NCBI RefSeq assembly: GCF_021534965.1
Contig: NZ_CP091037.1
Coordinates: forward strand, 2,272,501-2,336,500
Source: Muricauda sp. SCSIO 65647
GTDB taxonomy: Bacteria; Bacteroidota; Bacteroidia; Flavobacteriales; Flavobacteriaceae
Reading direction: 5' to 3'
DNA: 64,000 bases
Positions 37,241-45,904 of this stretch are shown here, piece after piece. The position numbers and the translations under genes were made by a program. The stretch's first letter is position 1; each line of letters starts with the position of its first letter. The notes under the pieces are model-generated. The model was given only the letters and a program-made list of their open reading frames with translations. It was not told where the DNA came from and did not search any database.

Positions 37241-38296
37241 ATGAATGGCATGAGAAGTTATGCTTTGGTATTACCCATGGTTTTGTTGCACCTTCTTTTA
37301 GGTGCGTTGCCTAATTTGATCGCCCAGAGAATCCCAAACTCGTATATAGCCCATAAGACGACCGATTTCATCGATATAGATGGTCGTGACGATGAAGCTT
37401 CTTGGCAAAAAGCAATGTATTCAACACCTTTTATCGATATAGAAGGCGAAAAGGTGCCCAAGTACCGAACAAGAATGAAGATGTTGTGGGACGATGGCTA
37501 CCTATACATACTGGCCAAGTTGGAAGAACCCCATATTTGGGGAAATCTAAAGCAACGTGATACGGTCGTTTTCTATAACAATGACTTTGAGGTCTTTATT
37601 GACCCTGACGGTGACACACACAATTACTATGAGTTGGAACTCAATGCCCTGAATACGGTTTGGGACCTTTTTTTGACAAAACCTTACAGAAACGGCGCCA
37701 CTGTTCTTGACAGTTGGGATATTCAAGGGCTCAAATCTGCCATTTCAATAGAGGGTACATTGAATGACCCTTCTGATATAGATGATCATTGGATGGTCGA
37801 ATTGGCCATACCATGGGCTGTTTTGGTAGAGGCGTCGAAAAGTAATGACCCACCCCAGAATGAATTCTGGAGAATCAATTTTTCAAGGGTCAATTGGCAG
37901 TTTGATCTAAACGGTGGCCACTATTCCAGAAAAAAGGATGAAAAAGGCAAATACCTGCCCGAATACAATTGGGTCTGGTCGCCCCAAGGGGTCATCAATA
38001 TGCACGAACCAGAACATTGGGGCTACGTGTACTTCTCAGATCAAGAAGTCGGGGCCGATGTCAAGTTCACTATTCCCAAAGATGAGCACATCAAATGGTC
38101 ATTGTACAGAGAGTATAGAAAGAAGTTTGCAAATGCCGAGAACAGGCCTTCGAAGAATATCGATGTTTCTGGCAAGACAATCGAACTGTTCACCGATGAG
38201 CATCAGAGCGGATGGAACATTTGGGCAATAAGTCCATTTTCAGGCAGAAAACTAACCATTGACCATGATGGAAAGTTCTATGCAAAAGAAGAATAG
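37241..38296 (+). CDS. Exported CBM9-like carbohydrate-binding protein
   Basis: A 351-residue exported protein (signal MRSYALVLPMVLLHLLLGAL, with ATG at 37241 or 37250). The body is a family-9 carbohydrate-binding-module-like beta-sandwich: DIDGRDDEASWQKA, RTRMKMLWDDGYLYILAKLEEPHIWG, NDFEVFIDPDGDTHNYYELELNALNTVWDLFL and DDHWMVELAIPW are its landmarks. Such proteins are common at polysaccharide loci in Bacteroidota, where they probably bind mono- or oligosaccharide ends. It heads the plus-strand mannosidase cluster. Confidence 0.9.
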   Translation: MNGMRSYALVLPMVLLHLLLGALPNLIAQRIPNSYIAHKTTDFIDIDGRDDEASWQKAMYSTPFIDIEGEKVPKYRTRMKMLWDDGYLYILAKLEEPHIWGNLKQRDTVVFYNNDFEVFIDPDGDTHNYYELELNALNTVWDLFLTKPYRNGATVLDSWDIQGLKSAISIEGTLNDPSDIDDHWMVELAIPWAVLVEASKSNDPPQNEFWRINFSRVNWQFDLNGGHYSRKKDEKGKYLPEYNWVWSPQGVINMHEPEHWGYVYFSDQEVGADVKFTIPKDEHIKWSLYREYRKKFANAENRPSKNIDVSGKTIELFTDEHQSGWNIWAISPFSGRKLTIDHDGKFYAKEE

Positions 38297-38343
38297 CCTG
38301 CTCAGAATTTCAGACAGGCTCTAAAAAACAACTAACCGAACAA

Positions 38344-40572
38344 ATGAATAAATCACCAATTTTTTTCTTAGTGGTCGCCGCCCTATTGGTAATTGCTTCT
38401 TGTAAGAAGAAAAGCCAAGAGCAGAGCGTAAAACAAGCTGTTGACCATGTTGATCCGTTTATCGGCACCGGGGGTCATGGACATACCTTTCCGGGTGCGG
38501 TAGTGCCCTTTGGCCGGGTGCAGCCCAGCCCAAGCAATGGAACGGAAGGCTGGGATTGGTGCTCAGGGTATCATATAACGGACTCGATCATTTCAGGATT
38601 CGGGCAACTGCACCTGAGCGGCACGGGCATTGGTGACTTGGGCGATATACTGGTTATGCCCACCAATAGACCCGTTGATGTGGCCTACTTTGGTAAAAGC
38701 AGGGATAGTTTGCCTTACACCTCCCGGTTTTCACACGATGAGGAAACAGCGCTCCCCGGCTATTATAGCGTTGTTTTGCCCGATAATGATGTTAAGGTCG
38801 AACTGACGGCAAATGGGTTTGTGGCGTTCCATAAATATTCGTTTCTCGATACGGGCGTACCCTCATTTATTGTTGACTTAGGATATGCCATCAATTGGGA
38901 TGACCCAACAGAAAGCCATGTGGTGCTTGATAATGAAAATATGATCGTGGGGTACCGCCACAGCACAGGATGGGCCAGAAACCAAAAGGTCTTCTTTGCG
39001 ATGAAATCTTCGGCCCCAATCACCAAGGCTGTGTTTGTGGCCGATGGCCAGGAATCGGAGGGTCCGGTAACGGGAGTTAAAACAGGGGCACAATTCTTTT
39101 TTGGCGAAAAAGATATGGATACGGTAGCCCTTAAAATCGCCATCTCTTCGGTCAGTATAGAGAATGCCAAAGAAAATTTAAAACTGCACGGAGAAAATAC
39201 TTCCTTCGAAGAGGTGAAGAACCAAGCTTCGCAACAATGGCAGTCCGCATTGGAAAAAATCAAGGTGGAAACCCCGGTTGATTCATTGAAAACCATTTTT
39301 TATACAGCATTGTACCATGCCCAAGTGGCCCCAACACTTTTCAATGACGCGAATGGTGAGTTTCGCCTGCAAAATGATTCTATCATAAAAGCTGATGGAG
39401 ATATTTTTACCACCTTATCATTATGGGACACCTTCAGGGCAGAACACCCATTGTTGAACATCATTCAGCCAGAAAGGGTCAATGATATGGTGAAGTCGCT
39501 GTTGGCCTATTACGATGAACAGGGAAGATTACCGGTTTGGACATTGTATGGCAATGAGACCAATACCATGACGGGCAACCATGGGGTTTCCGTTTTGGTG
39601 GAAGCCTTTTTGAAGGGGTATCGCGATTATGATGTAGAAAAGGCCTATTTAGCTGTTCGTGAGACCATGATGGGCGATATACGGGGGCTATCACCTTACA
39701 AAGAATATGGATATATTCCTTTTGACAAATTAGACGAATCGGTCACCATATCCCTTGAGTTTGCTTACAATGACTGGTGCGTGGCACAAATGGCACGTGA
39801 ACTGGGCAAAGATGATGATTACACCTATTTCAGTAAGCGTTCAGAAGCTTTTAAACAGCTGTATGACGCCAGTACTGGTTTTATGCGGGGCAGGTCATCT
39901 GATGGTAAAAGCTGGCGTGAACCCTTCGACCCAAAATTTTCGAATCACCGAGAGCATACCGATTATACCGAAGGCAATGCATGGCAGCACAGCTGGTTTG
40001 TGTTGCACGATGTTTCTGGGTTTATTGAACTGCATGGTGGTAATGAAGCCTTTGCCCAAAAACTGGAACAACTTTTTACCGAAAGTTCTGAGATTACTGG
40101 CGATAATGTTTCGGTTGACATTTCAGGACTCATTGGCCAGTATGCCCATGGCAACGAACCCAGTCACCATATTGCCTATATGTTCAATAAGGCCGACAAG
40201 CCTTGGAAGACCCAATACTGGGTACGTGAAATTTTAGATACCCAATATAGTACTCGTCCAGATGGCTTGAGTGGTAATGAAGATTGTGGGCAAATGTCAG
40301 CTTGGTATGTGTTTAGTTCACTGGGCCTGTATCCGATGAACCCGGCATCGGGTGAATATGAGCTTGGCAGCCCGGTTTTTGAAAAAGCCACCATAGCACT
40401 TCCAGATGGAAAATCATTGGTGGTCAAAGCAGAAGAAACTTCATCAATCAATAGATATATTCAATCGGTCAAACTCAATGGAAAGCCATTGGAGCGAACC
40501 TATATTACACACGATGAGCTTATGGCAGGAGGTACGTTGGAATTTGAAATGGGCAAGAATCCCCTGAAGTAA
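38344..40572 (+). CDS. GH92 exo-alpha-mannosidase lipoprotein (copy 1)
   Basis: A 742-residue lipoprotein (Cys20 after FFLVVAALLVIAS). It begins VDPFIGTGGHGHTFPGAVVP, the GH92 N-terminal signature. The likely general acid is Glu543 in TEGNAWQHSW; Glu646-Asp647 lie in the GNEDCGQMSAWYV segment that holds the family's base and calcium site; YAHGNEPSHHIAYMF is also conserved. GH92 enzymes are calcium-dependent inverting alpha-mannosidases that trim mannans and N-glycans. It lies 48 bases after the CBM9-like gene. Linkage specificity cannot be deduced reliably. Confidence 0.95.
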   Translation: MNKSPIFFLVVAALLVIASCKKKSQEQSVKQAVDHVDPFIGTGGHGHTFPGAVVPFGRVQPSPSNGTEGWDWCSGYHITDSIISGFGQLHLSGTGIGDLGDILVMPTNRPVDVAYFGKSRDSLPYTSRFSHDEETALPGYYSVVLPDNDVKVELTANGFVAFHKYSFLDTGVPSFIVDLGYAINWDDPTESHVVLDNENMIVGYRHSTGWARNQKVFFAMKSSAPITKAVFVADGQESEGPVTGVKTGAQFFFGEKDMDTVALKIAISSVSIENAKENLKLHGENTSFEEVKNQASQQWQSALEKIKVETPVDSLKTIFYTALYHAQVAPTLFNDANGEFRLQNDSIIKADGDIFTTLSLWDTFRAEHPLLNIIQPERVNDMVKSLLAYYDEQGRLPVWTLYGNETNTMTGNHGVSVLVEAFLKGYRDYDVEKAYLAVRETMMGDIRGLSPYKEYGYIPFDKLDESVTISLEFAYNDWCVAQMARELGKDDDYTYFSKRSEAFKQLYDASTGFMRGRSSDGKSWREPFDPKFSNHREHTDYTEGNAWQHSWFVLHDVSGFIELHGGNEAFAQKLEQLFTESSEITGDNVSVDISGLIGQYAHGNEPSHHIAYMFNKADKPWKTQYWVREILDTQYSTRPDGLSGNEDCGQMSAWYVFSSLGLYPMNPASGEYELGSPVFEKATIALPDGKSLVVKAEETSSINRYIQSVKLNGKPLERTYITHDELMAGGTLEFEMGKNPLK

Positions 40573-40587
40573 ACAAATTTTGGGCAA

Positions 40588-40705
40588 TCCTGATAATTAT
40601 CGGGACACGAGAGATTCATAAGGTGATAACCTAAAAAATTCCGAAGCCGAGATTCGGAGCAATTAAATCTCGATTATCGAGTAACACGATTTAACCCAGG
40701 TTAAA
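40588..40705. promoter_or_regulatory. Nested inverted repeats between GH92 copy 1 and the symporter gene
   Basis: The 139-base gap contains CCGAA (40641-40645) that can pair with TTCGG (40653-40657), CGAGATT (40648-40654) that can pair with AATCTCG (40666-40672), CTCGA/TCGAG around 40669-40681, and a perfect palindrome TTTAACC-CA-GGTTAAA (40690-40705) ending six bases before the symporter start codon. The first three pairings share bases and exclude one another. No T-run follows, so simple termination is not indicated. Confidence 0.5.
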
Positions 40706-40711
40706 ATATTT

Positions 40712-42589
40712 ATGGCAATAGCGGACATTTCAATTATTGTAACCTACATCATTCTAACACTGGTCGTGGGCATTTGGGTCTCGAAAAGGGCTTCGAAGGG
40801 CCTTGATTCCTATTTTCTTGGCGGCAACAATATCAAATGGTACTATCTGGGGCTCAGCAACGGGTCGGGTATGTTCGATGTGTCAGGTACCGCATGGATG
40901 GTGGGCATACTTTTCCTTTATGGGGCAAAGAGCTTTTTGTTCATGTGGTTATGGCCAATTTTTAACCAAGTCTTCATTATGATGTTCTTGGCGGTATGGA
41001 TTCGCAGATCCAATATCATGACCGGCTCAGAGTGGATGTTGACCCGCTTTGGTGACGACCGTGCAGGAAGGGCGGCCCATAGTATCGTTGCCATTTTCGC
41101 CGTAGTGGCCGCTATCGGATTCATAGCCTATTTTTTTGAGGGTGTGGGAAAGTTTACGACCATTATACTGCCGTGGGACCTAACATGGCAAATAGGCGAC
41201 ACGGTACTATTGCTATCCGAACAGTCTTACGCACTGATCATTATTGGGTTGACCACGCTATATACGGTCAAGGGAGGCATGTTTTCAGTCGTCGCTACAG
41301 AAGTACTGCAATATATCATTATGGTACTGGCGGGCATTTTGGTGGCCGGATATGCTTTTTTTGAGATTTCAGATGTACAGATTGACGCCATCATCACAGA
41401 AGAATGGAAAAACATCTTTTTTGGTTGGGAATTGGGCACCCATTGGAGTGATAAGTTCCAAGCCTTCAATGATTTGATAGATTCTGAAGGCTATAAAATG
41501 TTCGGTGCCTTTATAGGGATGGCCCTTTTCAAAGGTATCTTTGCCAGTATTGCCGGGCCTACCCCCAGTTTTGATATGCAAAGGATTCTCTCTACCAGAA
41601 CTGTCAAGGAAGCTGCCTATATGAGCGGTTTCACGAATCTTATCTTATTTATCCCAAGATACTTGCTTATTGCGGGTATTGTGGTCATTGGCTTGGTGGT
41701 TTTGGCTCCGGGTATGGCAGCAGACGCCGGGCTTACTGGCGCAGAACTCGAAATAATTTTGCCCAAGGTCATCAACTTTCATGTTCCAGTGGGGATCAAG
41801 GGATTGTTGTTGGCCGGCTTATTGGCTGCCTTTATGAGCACATTCTCAGCTTTTGTAAACGCTGGGCCCGCATACATCGTAAATGATATCTATAAAAAGT
41901 ATTTCAAGCAAGAGGCATCTGACAAGCATTATGTAAAGGCCAGCCATATTGCATCGATAGCGGTAGTGGCCTTGGGTGTTTTCATGGGCTTTTTTGCAGA
42001 GTCCATAAACTCCCTCACATTGTGGATTTCAAGTTCATTGTATGGAGGTTATGTGATGGCCAATTTTTTAAAGTGGGTCTGGTGGCGCTTTAATGGCTGG
42101 GGTTATTTTTGGGGTATGTTGGCAGGCCTTGTGGTGGCAACGGCACAATTTTTTCTACATCAGAACAAGGGAAATTTCATGGAAGGTTCATTTTGGTACG
42201 AGATTTCCCATATACATGATATATACCTATTTCCGATTATTTTTGGTTTTTCATTGCTTGGATGTTTATTGGGCACCTATTTAAGCAAACCTACCGAAAT
42301 GAAAATTTTGACCTCTTTTTATGGTACGGTGCACCCTTGGGGATGGTGGAAGCCCGTTTCAGAAAAATTGATCCAAGAAGGAAAGACAATGGCCAAAAAT
42401 GGTGAATTTTGGAAAGATATGTTCAACTGTACCATAGGTATAATATGGCAATCAAGTATGATTATCCTTCCCATTTATTTTATGGTGCGCGACTATCCGA
42501 AAACCCTTTGGGCCTTGGCGGTATTTCTGATTACTACGGCAGTATTGAAATTTACGTGGTTTGATAAGGTCAGGAAGATTGCTGATTGA
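40712..42589 (+). CDS. Sodium:solute symporter (SSS family)
   Basis: A 625-residue membrane protein with about 14 predicted helices. It has the SSS opening ITYIILTLVVGIWVSKRA-like helix, the sodium-site region GGNNIKWYYLGLSNGSGMFDVSGTAWMVG, and the helix TLYTVKGGMFSVVATEVLQY typical of sugar transporters in this family. It would import a monosaccharide or small glycoside released by the neighbouring GH92 enzymes, probably the substrate of the GH130 enzyme encoded next. The stop lies 46 bases before that gene. Confidence 0.93.
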   Translation: MAIADISIIVTYIILTLVVGIWVSKRASKGLDSYFLGGNNIKWYYLGLSNGSGMFDVSGTAWMVGILFLYGAKSFLFMWLWPIFNQVFIMMFLAVWIRRSNIMTGSEWMLTRFGDDRAGRAAHSIVAIFAVVAAIGFIAYFFEGVGKFTTIILPWDLTWQIGDTVLLLSEQSYALIIIGLTTLYTVKGGMFSVVATEVLQYIIMVLAGILVAGYAFFEISDVQIDAIITEEWKNIFFGWELGTHWSDKFQAFNDLIDSEGYKMFGAFIGMALFKGIFASIAGPTPSFDMQRILSTRTVKEAAYMSGFTNLILFIPRYLLIAGIVVIGLVVLAPGMAADAGLTGAELEIILPKVINFHVPVGIKGLLLAGLLAAFMSTFSAFVNAGPAYIVNDIYKKYFKQEASDKHYVKASHIASIAVVALGVFMGFFAESINSLTLWISSSLYGGYVMANFLKWVWWRFNGWGYFWGMLAGLVVATAQFFLHQNKGNFMEGSFWYEISHIHDIYLFPIIFGFSLLGCLLGTYLSKPTEMKILTSFYGTVHPWGWWKPVSEKLIQEGKTMAKNGEFWKDMFNCTIGIIWQSSMIILPIYFMVRDYPKTLWALAVFLITTAVLKFTWFDKVRKIAD

Positions 42590-42635
42590 ATCGATTGTCC
42601 ACATTATATAAAGAAGAAGCTTGAAAACAAAAACG

Positions 42636-43595
42636 ATGTTACCATGGCAAGACAGGCCCTCAGGGCATACCGAAGTACTTTGGAGGCATACTGACAACCC
42701 AATCATTCAACGAGATGCGATACCCACATCGAACAGTATATTCAACAGTGCGGTGGTACCATTTGAAGAGGGTTTTGCAGGGGTCTTCAGATGCGACAAC
42801 AAAGCGGTGCAGATGAACATTTTTGCCGGTTTCAGCGAAGATGGCCTTCACTGGAACATCGACCATCAACCCATAGCGTTCAAGGCGGGAAACACACAGA
42901 TGATAGCCTCTGACTATAAATATGATCCACGGGTCACGTTTATCGAAGACCGCTATTGGATCACATGGTGCAATGGGTATCACGGCCCAACAATAGGTAT
43001 CGGTTATACCTACGACTTCAAGGATTTTTTTCAATGTGAGAACGCTTTTTTGCCCTTTAATAGAAACGGGGTGCTCTTTCCTGAAAAAATCAATGGCAAA
43101 TACGCTATGTTGAGCCGCCCAAGCGACAATGGCCATACCCCTTTTGGGGATATCTATGTAAGTTACAGCCCTGATATGAAATATTGGGGCGAACATCGAT
43201 GCGTGATGAAGGCCACTGCGTTTGTCGATAGTGCATGGCAGTGTACAAAAATAGGGGCAGGCCCTATACCTATTTTGGTCGATGAGGGCTGGTTGATGTT
43301 CTATCACGGGGTCATCAATACCTGCAATGGCTTTCGATACGCCATGGGTGCGGCAATTTTGGATAAAGATCGACCCGATCAGGTGAAATACAGAACACAG
43401 CCCTATCTACTGACTCCGCAGACCCAATATGAATGTGTAGGTGATGTGCCCAATGTGGTTTTTCCGTGTGCGGCACTGCATTCCATAGATGAAGACAAAG
43501 TGGCCATTTATTACGGTGCGGCCGATACAGTGGTGGGTTTGGCCTATGGCCGATTGTCAGAGATTGTGCGGTTTACGATTGAGAACAGCTTGTGA
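42636..43595 (+). CDS. GH130 mannosyl-glycoside phosphorylase or mannosidase, cytoplasmic
   Basis: A 319-residue protein without signal peptide, starting [16 protein letters not shown], the usual opening of GH130 enzymes of the UhgbMP/BT1033 group. Five-bladed-propeller landmarks include [60 protein letters not shown] and [21 protein letters not shown]. These enzymes cleave beta-mannosides, commonly by phosphorolysis of Man-beta-1,4-GlcNAc to mannose-1-phosphate. A TTG at 42621 could add five residues. Next to a symporter and GH92 genes, it fits the cytoplasmic end of N-glycan or mannan use. Phosphorylase versus hydrolase is not certain. Confidence 0.92.
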   Translation: MLPWQDRPSGHTEVLWRHTDNPIIQRDAIPTSNSIFNSAVVPFEEGFAGVFRCDNKAVQMNIFAGFSEDGLHWNIDHQPIAFKAGNTQMIASDYKYDPRVTFIEDRYWITWCNGYHGPTIGIGYTYDFKDFFQCENAFLPFNRNGVLFPEKINGKYAMLSRPSDNGHTPFGDIYVSYSPDMKYWGEHRCVMKATAFVDSAWQCTKIGAGPIPILVDEGWLMFYHGVINTCNGFRYAMGAAILDKDRPDQVKYRTQPYLLTPQTQYECVGDVPNVVFPCAALHSIDEDKVAIYYGAADTVVGLAYGRLSEIVRFTIENSL

Positions 43596-43630
43596 AACCA
43601 TCATAGCGTTATGGCAAAATCAAAAGATCA

Positions 43631-45904
43631 ATGAGGCTTTATTCTTTTTTATTATTGATTTTGGTACTGGTGATTGGTTGTGTGACACCAGCAGAAAAAG
43701 AAGCTTTAGACGAAAAACTGACGCGATATGTAAATCCGTTTATAGGAACAGACGGACCTGGGAATACCTACCCAGGGGCCACCATGCCCTATGGTATGGT
43801 ACAGTTGAGTCCTGATATCGGCATACCGGGTTGGGACAGAATCGCCGGATATTACTACCAAGACTCCATCATATCAGGTTTTTCGCACACCCACCTTACC
43901 GGTACCGGGGCCGGAGATTTGTACGATATCTTGGTAATGCCCACCAATAGCAGGTTTTCTGAACGGATCCAAGAGAATAACCACAAGCCTTTTTCCCGTT
44001 TTGATCATGATCAAGAAGGAGCATCCCCGGCATATTACTGGGTAGATTTATTGGATTATGGCATTAAGGCCGAAATGACGGCGACCAGCAGGGTCGGGGT
44101 ACATCGCTATACCTTTCCAAATGACAAGAAGACCCAGATCCATGTTGATTTGGGCTATTCCCTCAATTGGGACAAACCCACTGATACGTTTATCAAGGTA
44201 ATCAATGATTCAATATTACAGGGGCATCGCATGTCAACAGGCTGGGCAAGAAATCAAAGGCTCTTTTTTGAAATGCGCTTCTCAAAGCCCTTCACATCTT
44301 ATGAGGTATATGATGACAAGAAAAAAGATGCGCCATCGAATGGCATCGACCACAAAATAATCTTGAACTATGAAACCGTTGAAAACGAACAGATTGTTGT
44401 AAAAACGGGATTGTCATCGGTAAGTTCAGAAGCAGCGGGAAAAGCGATCGACATAGAGGCAAACGCTGATTTTGATACCATCAGAAAGCAGGCCGAGCTT
44501 GTTTGGGAAAATGAACTGCAAAAAATCAAAGTAGTCTCTGAAGATGTGAACAAGAAAACCATCTTTTATACCATGTTGTTCCAATCGATGCTGGCCCCAA
44601 CGTTGTACAGTGACAGTAATGGGCAGTACAAAGCGGCAAATGACGACCAAGGAAATTATAGAGAAGGTGTGGATACCGTTGCCCAGGCAATCGGTTACAA
44701 TCGTTACGATACCTTCTCACTTTGGGATACCTTTAGGGCGGCCCACCCCCTATATACCCTCATTCAGCCCGACAAGGTGCCCGATATGGTCAAATCCCTT
44801 TTGGCACATTATCAAGAAACGGGGGTGCTTCCCGTGTGGTCGATGCAGGGCAGTGAAACAAACATGATGATCGGTTATCATGCCGTTCCCGTTATCGTCG
44901 ATGCTTATTTCAAAGGATATGAATTTGATGTTTCACTTGCGTATAGGGCCTGTAAAGAAAGTGCCATGGTAGATGAACGTCAAATCGATAGGTATAAAGA
45001 AAAAGGGTATGTTCCCGTCGATGAACACCACGAAAACTGGTCTGTCTCCAAAACCTTGGAGTACGCCTTCGGCGATTGGTGCATTGCCATGTTCGCCAAA
45101 GATCTGGGTGAGCAAGAAGACTATGAGTATTTTTTGGCACGTTCCCAAAACTGGAAAAATCTGTACAACGAAAAAAATGCATGGCTGCAGCCCAAGAATG
45201 CAAAGGGAGAGTTTTTGACACCTTTCATTCCAAAAGCATACACCCCTTATTTCTGTGAGAGCAATGCATGGCACTACTATTGGTCGGTGCAGCAAGATAT
45301 TCCGGGACTGATCAACGCCACTGGCGGTATGGAAAGGTTTGAGCAAAAGCTTGATTCTATGTTCTCATATGCTGCGCTCCCTGAAGATGAATTGCCTATT
45401 TTCAGTACGGGAATGATAGGTCAATATGCCCATGGCAATGAACCCAGTCATCACGTTGCCTATTTGTACAACTATGTGGGAAAACCCCATAAGACCCAAG
45501 AGCTTGTCAAAAAAATCAGGGAAGAACAGTATAAAAACCAACCTGATGGGCATTGCGGCAATGAAGACTGTGGGCAAATGTCTTCTTGGTACATATTGAG
45601 TGCGTTGGGCCTATATCCTGTGAATGCAGCTCAGGGAATTTATGATTTCGGGAGTCCGTTGTTTGAAAAAGCAAGCATCCGAGTTCTTGACGACAAAGTT
45701 TTTACTATTGAAGCAAAGAATTTTGGGGAAGGCAATATGTATGTAAAAAGCATTACATTGAATGGAGAAACCTTGAACAGATGGTTCATCAAGCACCAAG
45801 AAATCATGCAGGGCGGAACCTTGGTGTTCGAAATGTCAGATACACCCGCAGTGGTCGATGTGTCGGCAACAGAGTTCCCCGATCCAAATAAAATATATAG
45901 GTGA
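43631..45904 (+). CDS. GH92 exo-alpha-mannosidase lipoprotein (copy 2)
   Basis: A 757-residue lipoprotein (Cys17 after LLILVLVIG). Starts VNPFIGTDGPGNTYPGATMP; likely general acid Glu543 in CESNAWHYYWS; GNEDCGQMSSWYI with Glu645-Asp646; conserved YAHGNEPSHHVAYLYN. Closely related in layout to copy 1 but with SSW instead of SAW in the base segment and a different acid-loop neighbourhood. It is followed with a one-base overlap by copy 3, so translation is coupled. The enzyme would release mannose from alpha-linked chains at the cell surface or in the periplasm. Confidence 0.95.
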   Translation: MRLYSFLLLILVLVIGCVTPAEKEALDEKLTRYVNPFIGTDGPGNTYPGATMPYGMVQLSPDIGIPGWDRIAGYYYQDSIISGFSHTHLTGTGAGDLYDILVMPTNSRFSERIQENNHKPFSRFDHDQEGASPAYYWVDLLDYGIKAEMTATSRVGVHRYTFPNDKKTQIHVDLGYSLNWDKPTDTFIKVINDSILQGHRMSTGWARNQRLFFEMRFSKPFTSYEVYDDKKKDAPSNGIDHKIILNYETVENEQIVVKTGLSSVSSEAAGKAIDIEANADFDTIRKQAELVWENELQKIKVVSEDVNKKTIFYTMLFQSMLAPTLYSDSNGQYKAANDDQGNYREGVDTVAQAIGYNRYDTFSLWDTFRAAHPLYTLIQPDKVPDMVKSLLAHYQETGVLPVWSMQGSETNMMIGYHAVPVIVDAYFKGYEFDVSLAYRACKESAMVDERQIDRYKEKGYVPVDEHHENWSVSKTLEYAFGDWCIAMFAKDLGEQEDYEYFLARSQNWKNLYNEKNAWLQPKNAKGEFLTPFIPKAYTPYFCESNAWHYYWSVQQDIPGLINATGGMERFEQKLDSMFSYAALPEDELPIFSTGMIGQYAHGNEPSHHVAYLYNYVGKPHKTQELVKKIREEQYKNQPDGHCGNEDCGQMSSWYILSALGLYPVNAAQGIYDFGSPLFEKASIRVLDDKVFTIEAKNFGEGNMYVKSITLNGETLNRWFIKHQEIMQGGTLVFEMSDTPAVVDVSATEFPDPNKIYR

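Noticed and set aside
38295-38320. AGCCTG / CAGGCT hairpin after the CBM9-like gene
   Set aside because: Only six base pairs with a 14-base loop and no T-run; too weak to call a terminator.
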